From Planotetraspora thailandica (GTDB taxonomy: Bacteria > Actinomycetota > Actinomycetes > Streptosporangiales > Streptosporangiaceae): a stretch of DNA of 64,000 nt. Position 1 is the first letter of the stretch. Each line of letters starts with the position of its first letter. The position numbers and the translations under genes are program-made. Under the pieces are notes generated by a model. The model was not told the origin of the DNA. It did not search any database and saw nothing but the letters and a program-made list of their open reading frames with translations. The DNA lies in NCBI RefSeq assembly GCF_016863335.1, contig NZ_BOOR01000038.1, positions 1-64,000 of the forward strand, read 5' to 3'. Positions 16,885 to 23,135 of this stretch are shown here, one piece after another.

Positions 16885-17348
16885 CTTTCGAGAGCATGCG
16901 GGCGGCGGACGTGATGAGCCGGATGCTCGTCACCATAGAGCCGGACGAGTCGCCGCTCATGGCGTGGGAGCTCATGCGCAGGGGCGACCTTCACCACCTG
17001 CCGGTGATCGACGCGGAATCCCGGGTCGTCGGCGTGCTGCGGCGCGAGGACGTGGCCAGCCACTGGTCAGGCGGGCCGGCCGAGCAGTCGAGCGTGCGGG
17101 TGGGCAGCCTCCTGGACCCGGCCTGCCCCCGGGCCGCCCCCGAGACGCCGCTGGCCGCGGTCGCCGGTCTGATGATCGACGCCGATGTCGACGTCGTCCC
17201 CGTGACGGGGGCTTCCGGCGCGTTGCAGGGGCTCATCACCGCGACCGACATCCTCAAGGCGGTGGCGGGCAGGGCGGCGCCTCCTCAGGCCGCCGCGGAC
17301 GTGCGAGGCGGTCTCTTCCGGCTGGAGCCCGTGCTGCCGCGCTGCTAG
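16881..17348 (+). CDS. CBS-domain protein
   Basis: A 155-aa protein made of two CBS motifs, shown by HHLPVIDAESRVVGVLRRED and VDVVPVTGASGALQGLITAT. It has no other domain. Its ATG overlaps the stop of the CBS-BON gene, so the two are co-translated and may associate. It is convergent with the alcohol dehydrogenase gene, with 3 bp between stop codons. It probably binds AMP/ATP or a similar nucleotide. Confidence 0.88.
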   Translation: MTFESMRAADVMSRMLVTIEPDESPLMAWELMRRGDLHHLPVIDAESRVVGVLRREDVASHWSGGPAEQSSVRVGSLLDPACPRAAPETPLAAVAGLMIDADVDVVPVTGASGALQGLITATDILKAVAGRAAPPQAAADVRGGLFRLEPVLPRC

Positions 17349-17351
17349 CGC

Positions 17352-18353
17352 CTACAGCAGCAGTACGGCCGCGCCCTCGACCCGGTCGGCGGCCAGGTCG
17401 CTGAGCGCCCGGTCGGCGGCGTCGAAGGGATAGGGCGTGATCGTCACCCTGGGCCGGTGGATCGCGGCCAGCTCCAGGAACCGCCGGCCGTCCTGCCGGG
17501 TGTTGGCGGTGACGCTGCGAAGCGTGCGCTCCTGGAACAGGTGCCGCTCATAGACCAGCGGAGGAATGTCGGTCAGGTGGATCCCCGCGACGGCCAGGGT
17601 GCCCCCGCGGTCGAGCGCGGCCAGGGCGACCGGCACCAGATCGCCGACCGGTGCGAACAGGATCGCCGCGTCGAGCGGCTCGGGAGGCGGGTCGTCGCTG
17701 CCGCTGGCCGACGCGGCGCCGAGCTTCAGGGCCAGCTCGCGCGCCGCGGCCGACCTGGTCATGACGTGCACTGTGGCGCCCTCGGCGATGGCGACCTGTG
17801 CGGTCAGGTGGGCCGAGGCGCCGAACCCGTAGATGCCGAGCCGCCCGCCGGGCGGCAGCTCGGCGCGCAGCAGGGCGCGATAGCCGATGATCCCGGCGCA
17901 CAGCAGCGGCGCGAGCTCGGGAGCCGGCATGTCGCCCGGCAACGGGTAGACGTAGTCCGCCGGGGCGGCGACATATTCGGCGTAGCCGCCGTCGACGTCC
18001 CAGCCCGTGTAGGTGGACGAGGGGCACAGGTTCTCCGCCCCCCGCAGACAGTACGGGCACCGCCCGCACGTCGAGCGCAGCCAGGCCACTCCCACCCGGT
18101 CGCCGGGCTGCAAGCTTGACGCGGTGCCGGGACCGAGCCCGACGACCCGGCCCACGACCTCGTGCCCGGGGACGGTGCGGGGCCGGCGTGGCGGGAGGTC
18201 GCCCTCGGCCAGATGCAGGTCGGTCCGGCAGACCGCGCAGGCCTCGACGCGGACGAGCACCTCGCCCGGCATGGGCACGGGCACCGCCAGGTCCGCCTGC
18301 TCCAGCGGGCGTGTGCTGATCGGGCCCGGACGGGCCACCACCCAGGCCTTCAT
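17352..18353 (-). CDS. Zinc-dependent alcohol dehydrogenase, AdhA-like
   Basis: A 333-aa medium-chain dehydrogenase. The catalytic zinc ligands are in [11 protein letters not shown] and [16 protein letters not shown]. The structural zinc is held by four Cys in [15 protein letters not shown]. The nucleotide-binding segment is [19 protein letters not shown]. The sequence [15 protein letters not shown] is characteristic of the actinobacterial AdhA group, which oxidises primary alcohols or reduces aldehydes with NAD(H). The ATG at 18353 follows the stop of the upstream PPOX gene by 1 bp, so the two form an operon. Co-location with CBS and sensor genes suggests a role under low oxygen or redox stress. 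Confidence 0.92.
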   Translation of the reverse strand: MKAWVVARPGPISTRPLEQADLAVPVPMPGEVLVRVEACAVCRTDLHLAEGDLPPRRPRTVPGHEVVGRVVGLGPGTASSLQPGDRVGVAWLRSTCGRCPYCLRGAENLCPSSTYTGWDVDGGYAEYVAAPADYVYPLPGDMPAPELAPLLCAGIIGYRALLRAELPPGGRLGIYGFGASAHLTAQVAIAEGATVHVMTRSAAARELALKLGAASASGSDDPPPEPLDAAILFAPVGDLVPVALAALDRGGTLAVAGIHLTDIPPLVYERHLFQERTLRSVTANTRQDGRRFLELAAIHRPRVTITPYPFDAADRALSDLAADRVEGAAVLLL

Positions 18354-18354
18354 C

Positions 18355-18762
18355 TCATTGCTTGACCCGGCGTCCGGTGATCTCCACTGGGAGGATCCTG
18401 ATGAACAGGTCCCGCTCGCCGCCCGCCCACGACTCGAGGCCGGAGGCCGCGGCGGACGCGCGGTCACGGTCGGAGGACACGTGGCGGGCACCGCCCCGCA
18501 CGAGCACGCTCCACCCTTCGTGTGCCGCGTCGTCGATGTGGTCGACCTCGAACGCGATCATGACGTCGGCGCCTTCGACGCCGCTGCGCAGGTCTTCGTC
18601 CATCGGCCCGCCGAGAGCCGTGCGGATCAGCAGGTTCCCTTCGACGATCATGTAGTTGACCGGGAGGATCATGACGCCCGTGCAGCAGCCGAACGCCACG
18701 CGTCCCACGCCGCCGGGGGTGATCAGCCGCATGCACTCCTCGTCGTCCAGCTTCTCGAGCAT
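18355..18762 (-). CDS. Pyridoxamine 5'-phosphate oxidase-like flavoprotein
   Basis: A 135-aa split-barrel flavoprotein. Family features are the opening [20 protein letters not shown], the strand [20 protein letters not shown], and the central [24 protein letters not shown]. Such proteins bind FMN, F420 or haem and reduce small substrates; few have known targets. AAGGAG is placed correctly before the ATG at 18762, and longer readings are shadows. It is first in an operon with the AdhA-like gene. A GGGAC-type box lies about 90 bp upstream. Confidence 0.87.
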   Translation of the reverse strand: MLEKLDDEECMRLITPGGVGRVAFGCCTGVMILPVNYMIVEGNLLIRTALGGPMDEDLRSGVEGADVMIAFEVDHIDDAAHEGWSVLVRGGARHVSSDRDRASAAASGLESWAGGERDLFIRILPVEITGRRVKQ

Positions 18763-18851
18763 GAGATCTCCTTGCGCGTGATGCGGCGTCCGTGCAATCA
18801 AGCGTCCGCCCGCCGGAGGCGCCGCGGCACGGCCATCCGTCCCCCGCGGGC

Positions 18852-18864
18852 GGGACGAAAGGCC
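18852..18864. promoter_or_regulatory. DevR/DosR-like box upstream of the PPOX-adhA operon
   Basis: GGGACGAAAGGCC agrees with the outer GGGAC and GKCC parts of the DosR consensus but differs in the middle. It lies between the divergent PPOX and VOC genes. Together with the site at 16114 it suggests common control. Confidence 0.35.
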
Positions 18865-18897
18865 TATAGCTCGGTGCGTCCGGGCAGGATCGGGAGC

Positions 18898-19284
18898 ATG
18901 GAGATCCTGAGCAGCAGGATTCTGCTCCGCCCGGCCGACGCCGAGGCGAGCCGCCGCTTCTATCGTGACGTGCTCGGCCTCGCGGTCTACCGCGAGTTCG
19001 GCCCGCCCGAGGATCCCGGCGTCGTGTTCTTCCTCGGGCAGGGCCTCCTGGAGGTCTCGAAACACTCCGGCGGGCCCGCGCACGGGGGGCCGGGGATCTG
19101 GCTCCAGGTGCGCGACGTCCAGGCCGAGCACGACCGGCTCGCGTCCGCCGGTGTGGCGGTGATTCGCGGCCCCGTCACCGAACCGTGGGGGCTCGTGGAG
19201 ATGTGGATCGAGGATCCGGACGGCACGCCGATCGTGCTGGTCGAGATCCCGAGGGACCATCCGTTGCGCAGGGACCAGCGGTGA
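18898..19284 (+). CDS. VOC-family (glyoxalase/bleomycin-resistance-like) protein
   Basis: A 128-aa protein with paired beta-alpha-beta-beta-beta modules. Diagnostic segments are SRRFYRDVLGLAVYREF near the start and EMWIEDPDGTPIVLVEIPRD near the end, where the acidic metal ligand normally lies. Family members bind a divalent metal and act as glyoxalases, dioxygenases or drug-binding proteins; the substrate is unknown. The ATG at 18898 follows GGGAG. A much longer reading frame overlapping upstream genes is not real. Confidence 0.82.
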   Translation: MEILSSRILLRPADAEASRRFYRDVLGLAVYREFGPPEDPGVVFFLGQGLLEVSKHSGGPAHGGPGIWLQVRDVQAEHDRLASAGVAVIRGPVTEPWGLVEMWIEDPDGTPIVLVEIPRDHPLRRDQR

Positions 19285-19363
19285 TCGGTGTGGCGAGCCC
19301 GATCGCGGTGCGAGCGCGGCGGAATGCCGGAATCATGGTGGCCGGACCGAGGGGACGCGAAAG

Positions 19364-19394
19364 TGTCCCTATTACCTACCAACAATATGGGACA
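19364..19394. promoter_or_regulatory. Inverted repeat in the LanC-like gene promoter
   Basis: TGTCCCTATT (19364-19373) and AATATGGGACA (19384-19394) are inverted arms that end 7 bp before the LanC-like ATG. A third element, GGGGAC, lies at 19351-19356. The position, overlapping the expected -10 region, suits a repressor operator. Confidence 0.5.
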
Positions 19395-19401
19395 ATGAGG
19401 T

Positions 19402-20724
19402 ATGAGCTCGTGGTCATGCGCTGAGTCGCCGACGACCGCCGCCGTCCTGGCAGGCCGCTGGGTGCGGTCCGCGGCCGCCGACGACGGGCTCGGCCGCCAC
19501 TGGGTCGCCAATCCCGACCCTCAGGGGCGATCGGCGAACGCGGGTCACCCGTCGTCGCTGTATTCCGGCGCGGCCGGGATCGTGCTGTTCTTCCTCGAAC
19601 TGGCCGCGGCCACCGGCCATGAGGCCTACCTCGACGACGCCCTCGCGGGCGCCCGCTATCTCGCCGCGACCTGGCGCGAGCAGGCCGACCTGACCTTCTA
19701 TCACGGCCTGTCCGGCGCGGTTTTCGCCATGGCCGAGGCCGGCTGGGCGACGGGCGACGAGCAGATCACGACGGCCGCCCGGGAGGCGGCCGACCAGATC
19801 GTGCGCAGCGCGCGCCAGTTGGGCGGCGGTGTCGGCTGGACGGGCGATCCGGCCCAGCGAGGAGACGGCGGCATCGTGCTGACGCTGCTCCACGCCGCCG
19901 GCATCCTCGGAGTCCCGGTCTACGAGGAACTGGCCGTCGAGGCGGGAGAGCGGATCTCCTCGCTCGCCGTGCCCGGACACCGGTTCGGCGGTGACTCCTG
20001 CGCCGGCCTGCCCGTCGACGCCGTCACCCCCGGCTTCCTGTCCGGCACCGCCGGCACCGCCTTCCTGCTCGCCCGCCTGTACGGCGTGACCGGCGACGAG
20101 CGCTTCCTCGCCGGGGCACGCCGGGGGGCCGACTTCGTCCGTACGGTCAGCGTCGTGACCGACAAGTGCGCGATGATCCCGCACCACGTGCCGCAAGGCC
20201 GCAGCCTGCACTATCTCGGCTTCTGCTCGGGGTCGGCCGGGGTCGCGCGGATGTTCTACGAGCTCTACCGCGTGACCGGCGACCCCGGCGACCTCGACTG
20301 GGTCGAGCGGCTCGCGCACGGCATCGTCCAGAGCGGGGTGCCCCAGCGGCACACCTCCGGCTACTGGAACGTCGCCTGCCAGTGCTGCGGGACCGCCGGT
20401 CTCATCGAACTGTTCGTCGGCCTGTGGGCGGCCACGGGACGCGAATCGCACCTGCGGTTCGCCCGGACGCTGGGCGACGACCTCATGGGCCGCGCGACCA
20501 GTCATGACCAGGCCGGATACCGGTGGTATCAGGCGTATCGGCGGCTCAGGCCCGGGGACGTCACCGCCGACACCGGATACATGGTCGGCGCGGCGGGCAT
20601 CGGGTCGGCGCTGCTCCATCTGGACGCGGCCGACCTGTCCGCCACGCCGCGGCGGCTGATCCTGCTGCCCGACAACCCGTTCCCGGCGATCCCGCTGCCC
20701 GCCGGGTTGCTCGGCGACGGCTAG
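19402..20724 (+). CDS. Stand-alone lanthionine synthetase C-like protein with CCG metal motif
   Basis: A 440-aa alpha/alpha-toroid protein with the repeated GxxG turns of the LanC family: YSGAAGIVLFFLELA, FYHGLSGAVFAM, GFLSGTAGTAFLLARLY, GFCSGSAGVARMFYELY and ACQCCGTAGLIELFVGLW. Zinc ligands would be C275, C328 and C329. Classical LanC has Cys-His-Gly at the last position; here it is Cys-Cys-Gly, a substitution also known from ProcM-like synthetases. No precursor peptide, LanB dehydratase or transporter gene is visible nearby, so it may act on an unlinked substrate or have another role, as do eukaryotic LANCL proteins. The ATG at 19402 has no spaced ribosome site and may be leaderless. Confidence 0.82.
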   Translation: MSSWSCAESPTTAAVLAGRWVRSAAADDGLGRHWVANPDPQGRSANAGHPSSLYSGAAGIVLFFLELAAATGHEAYLDDALAGARYLAATWREQADLTFYHGLSGAVFAMAEAGWATGDEQITTAAREAADQIVRSARQLGGGVGWTGDPAQRGDGGIVLTLLHAAGILGVPVYEELAVEAGERISSLAVPGHRFGGDSCAGLPVDAVTPGFLSGTAGTAFLLARLYGVTGDERFLAGARRGADFVRTVSVVTDKCAMIPHHVPQGRSLHYLGFCSGSAGVARMFYELYRVTGDPGDLDWVERLAHGIVQSGVPQRHTSGYWNVACQCCGTAGLIELFVGLWAATGRESHLRFARTLGDDLMGRATSHDQAGYRWYQAYRRLRPGDVTADTGYMVGAAGIGSALLHLDAADLSATPRRLILLPDNPFPAIPLPAGLLGDG

Positions 20725-21587
20725 ATCTTCTTCCAGAGAGCCGGCACGTTGGGCGGCTCCCATCCGGTCAGCGACGTGTGCGCCTGAAGGCACTGATAGT
20801 TGGCGCCGCCGTAGGTGACCTTCGCTCCGACGGCGTAGGCGGTTCCGGCCTTCCACGCGGGGAAGGCGCCGGGAGGCGTGGGGGTCGGGGTCGGCGTGGG
20901 TGTTCTTGTGGGAGTGGGCGTGGGTGTCGGGGTGGGCGTGGGGGTGGGTGTCGGGTTTCCGCCGCCGCCGAAGGTGACGTCCGAGCAGGTGTAGAACGCC
21001 TCCGGGCTGTCGGAGCGCTGCCAGATGGAGTAGATGACGTGGCGGCCCGTCCTGCCGGATGGGATGGTGCCGTTCATGACGTAGGCGCCGTTGGTCAGCG
21101 CCGGGTCGGTCACCCGGAGGAACGGCGTCGCCTCAAGGTCGGACCACTTGAGCGGCAGCGCCGGGTTGTAGCCGTTCTTGGTGATGTAGAGCTCGAAGGT
21201 GCCCCGGTGGGGTGCGGTGGCCCGGTAGGTGAAGGTGAAGGGGCCCGAGCTGACGTTCGTGGCGGGCCAGTCGGTCCGCGGCAGGTCGAAGCCCTTGTAC
21301 TTGTCCCGGCCGGCGCTGCAGAGCTTCCCGTCGGGAATGATCGACTTGCTCTGCCCGCCCGCGTTGGCGAGGTTGATCTCGTTCCAGTCGTAGAGCGCCT
21401 GCGTGCCGCCCGCGGCGACCGCCGCCTTGCAGGCCGCCGACTGCGGGTTCTCCGGGCCTTCGAGGAAGCACGCGTACACGCGGCTGACGGGGTTTTGCAT
21501 CGTGCCGTGGGCCAGAGCGGCGGGGACAAGGAGGAGAGGGGTGCTGCCGAGGGCGGCCACGATCACCGCGGTACGTCTCCTGCGCAT
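20721..21587 (-). CDS. AA10 lytic polysaccharide monooxygenase with C-terminal chitin-binding module
   Basis: A 288-aa secreted copper enzyme that oxidatively cleaves chitin or cellulose. A signal peptide ends in PAALA, leaving His as mature residue 1 (HGTMQNPVSRVYACF). That His and the second His (ATAPHRGTFELYITK) form the copper histidine brace. An extended Thr-Pro linker follows the catalytic domain. The last ~50 residues form a CBM5/12-like module (FPAWKAGTAYAVGAKVTYGG ... WEPPNVPALWKK). AAGGAG precedes the ATG at 21587. Its stop codon shares the CTAG at 20721-20724 with the stop of the convergent LanC-like gene. An inverted repeat ~55 bp upstream may control it. Confidence 0.95.
   Translation of the reverse strand: MRRRRTAVIVAALGSTPLLLVPAALAHGTMQNPVSRVYACFLEGPENPQSAACKAAVAAGGTQALYDWNEINLANAGGQSKSIIPDGKLCSAGRDKYKGFDLPRTDWPATNVSSGPFTFTYRATAPHRGTFELYITKNGYNPALPLKWSDLEATPFLRVTDPALTNGAYVMNGTIPSGRTGRHVIYSIWQRSDSPEAFYTCSDVTFGGGGNPTPTPTPTPTPTPTPTRTPTPTPTPTPPGAFPAWKAGTAYAVGAKVTYGGANYQCLQAHTSLTGWEPPNVPALWKKI
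20875..20956 (-). repeat. Thr-Pro linker repeat within the LPMO gene
   Basis: A GT-rich low-complexity tract encodes an alternating Thr-Pro linker broken by one Arg, joining the catalytic and carbohydrate-binding domains. Such tracts are prone to length variation. Confidence 0.85.
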
Positions 21588-21642
21588 CAGGATCTCCTTT
21601 GGCGGGGGGTGTTCAAGCAGGTGGCGACTATGCACACCGCTT

Positions 21643-21669
21643 AACTCTTAGTTAACTTTCCTAAGAGTT
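21643..21669. promoter_or_regulatory. AT-rich inverted repeat upstream of the LPMO gene
   Basis: AACTCTTAG (21643-21651) and CTAAGAGTT (21661-21669) are perfect 9-bp arms separated by 9 bp. They lie 56 bp upstream of the LPMO start, in a markedly AT-rich patch. This is a likely operator for a carbohydrate-responsive regulator, which is not identified here. Confidence 0.55.
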
Positions 21670-21763
21670 TGCTCGAAATTACTCTGAGAAATCCCCTCGG
21701 TCAATGCCCCCCATGCCCCCGAGAGATGACCCTCGGTGCGCGGCAACCCTCGACAACCCTTGG

Positions 21764-21935
21764 CGTGATCATGCAGAAGCTCGGGGATTACGGGCCCGGC
21801 CTGCGGCGACCCGAGGCGTGATCATGCAGAAGTTCGATGACCTGCGTGCTGACCTGCGGAAACCTGAGTCGTGATCATGCAGAACTTCGGCCGCAGGCTT
21901 GCCGACCTGCGGTGACATCATCCGTGATCATGCAG
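21764..21935 (+). repeat. 53-bp-period repeat array 1 (three full cores and one truncated)
   Basis: A 21-bp core, CGTGATCATGCAG followed by AAGTTCGG, starts at 21764, 21817 and 21870 with at most two mismatches. A truncated 13-bp copy starts at 21923. Start-to-start distance is exactly 53 bp each time, so the intervening segments are exactly 32 bp. These segments differ but share CCTGCGG at the same internal position. The array lies in the non-coding region between the LPMO gene and the DPBB gene. The following stretch to 22138 shows no gene. Confidence 0.85.
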
Positions 21936-22138
21936 CCCTGGCTTGGCCGTACGGGTGGCCGGGCTCGACCGACGGCCTGGGTGCCTGTCGTGTGCAGTGG
22001 CGGCGTCCAGGGTGACCTCTGGCTCGCCTGAGGCTATTGGAACGTGGCCGCTTCGTCGGCGGCTCCCTCAGGCCGACGGCCACGGGTGCCGTACTGGTCG
22101 CCGGCGCCGCCGGTCGGGAGCGGTTCCCGGCGGATTCC

Positions 22139-22257
22139 CTGCATGATCACGAACTGTATCTTCCCAGGTTAAGGCGCTCTTTACCGAACTTCTGCATGAT
22201 CACGATTTGGGTCATGGCAGCTCAGAGCGCCCGCCGCCGAACTTCTGCATGATCACC
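22139..22257 (-). repeat. 53-bp-period repeat array 2, inverted (two full cores and one truncated)
   Basis: The same core occurs in the opposite orientation at 22237-22257 and 22184-22204. A truncated 13-bp copy is at 22139-22151. Spacing is again exactly 53 bp. The truncated copy is at the 3' end relative to core orientation, as in arrays 1 and 3. Arrays 1 and 2 therefore face each other across about 200 bp of unrelated sequence. Confidence 0.85.
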
Positions 22258-22303
22258 CCACAAATAGGGGCCACGGGGAGGGCCCACGGGAGAGATGGGG
22301 GGT

Positions 22304-22331
22304 TTGCTGATCTATATGACAAAAGTAAAAT
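22304..22331 (+). promoter_or_regulatory. Putative promoter of the DPBB-protein gene
   Basis: TTGCTG (22304-22309) and TAAAAT (22326-22331) are 16 bp apart in an unusually AT-rich stretch. A start near 22338 would leave a ~75-nt leader before the proposed start codon. That leader has pairable GGTTTGGG and CCCAACC segments. Confidence 0.5.
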
Positions 22332-22411
22332 TTCATGTGCATCCATTGGGGTTTGGGATGTTCTTGGCTTAATGTCCGATTACCCAACCGTGACCAGTCA
22401 GGAGATCCCCC

Positions 22412-23122
22412 ATTTCCAGCATCGCGGCCAAGTATGAGACCGTCCCCGCACAGCAGTCCGCCGGCTGCCCCCTCCTCAAGGGCAGCACGACCGCGTCCTA
22501 CTTCTGGGACGACGGATCGGGCGTAAACGGCGACACCGGCACCCCCGCATCGGGTAAGCCGATGCAGAAGGGCCTCGCGGCCAGCCCCAGCTGGCCGATG
22601 GGCACCAAGGGCTACGTCGTCTACCAGGGCAAGAAGGCCGAGTTCTTCATCGGAGACCGCGGCCCCGGCATCCCGTCCAACAAAGGCGTGATGCTCGATC
22701 TCGACGGCAAGACCTTCGCCTACCTCACCGGCGGCACCTGGGACCGCTCGTCCCTGACCGTCCACGGCACCGACCTCGGCCACATCGGAGTGACCTACGT
22801 CGTCACCCAGTGGGGCGAGGGCCCGGGCAAGAAGGGCGCTCCGCTGCCGTTCTCCTCGGGCGCGTACAGCAAAGTCGACCACTCGCCGGCGACGGCCACC
22901 TGCCCGGCCTCCACCTCGTCAGGTACGGCTCCCGCCGGGCTCGGGACGTTCTCCGTGCCAGCCTTCAGTGGAGTGCTGGCGGCAGGCCCGCACTCGGGGC
23001 AGGCGATCCCCGCGGCCGACGTCTCGGCCGTCCTGCTCGGGTGCGCGCTCGCCATGACGGCCGGCAACGTGTTCCGGCGCACCGTCTTCGGCCGCGCGGC
23101 GGACCGGCTGCGCGGCAGGTAG
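22412..23122 (+). CDS. Cell-wall-associated double-psi beta-barrel (RlpA-like) protein, non-canonical start
   Basis: The frame is open from 22394. Residues ~25-130 resemble a DPBB domain: TTASYFWDDG, TPASGKPMQKGLAASPSWPM, GTKGYVVYQGKKAEFFIGDR followed by GPG, then MLDLDGKTFAYLTGG. The D of GDRGPG is the usual catalytic-site Asp. The first ATG (22562) would delete half of this domain. No ATG, GTG or TTG exists upstream in frame, but ATT at 22412 lies 6 nt after AGGAGA, so an AUU start (236 aa) is my best reading. Alternatives are a lost start codon or a decayed 5' end, because no signal peptide is visible. A hydrophobic segment near the C-terminus followed by basic residues could anchor the protein. 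It is convergent with secA2. Confidence 0.55.
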   Translation: MSSIAAKYETVPAQQSAGCPLLKGSTTASYFWDDGSGVNGDTGTPASGKPMQKGLAASPSWPMGTKGYVVYQGKKAEFFIGDRGPGIPSNKGVMLDLDGKTFAYLTGGTWDRSSLTVHGTDLGHIGVTYVVTQWGEGPGKKGAPLPFSSGAYSKVDHSPATATCPASTSSGTAPAGLGTFSVPAFSGVLAAGPHSGQAIPAADVSAVLLGCALAMTAGNVFRRTVFGRAADRLRGR

Positions 23123-23135
23123 GACCAGCGGCGCC

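Noticed and set aside
19395-19424. Nine-codon frame (MRYELVVMR) overlapping the LanC-like start
   Set aside because: It is short and has no ribosome site; chance overlap is the simplest explanation.
20875-20956. Functional DNA minisatellite
   Set aside because: The GT-rich tract is explained by the Thr-Pro linker of the LPMO.
19402-21587. Lanthipeptide biosynthetic cluster
   Set aside because: Only a LanC-like gene is present. No LanB, LanM or LanKC, no precursor peptide and no dedicated exporter were found nearby; the adjacent gene is an LPMO.
21764-22257. CRISPR array
   Set aside because: Constant 21-bp repeats, 32-bp spacers and degenerate terminal repeats look CRISPR-like. However, the spacers share an internal CCTGC/CCTGG element and partial similarity to one another, arrays have only two or three full repeats, they occur in both orientations at several sites, and no cas genes are visible.
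22338-22411. c-di-AMP (ydaO) riboswitch in the leader of the DPBB gene
   Set aside because: Wall-remodelling genes of actinomycetes often carry it, but the conserved ydaO core motifs are not seen in this short leader.
22372-22437. 21-codon upstream ORF overlapping the DPBB start
   Set aside because: It has an ATG but no ribosome site, and its peptide (MSDYPTVTSQEIP...) has no recognisable feature. It could matter only if leader translation controls the AUU start.
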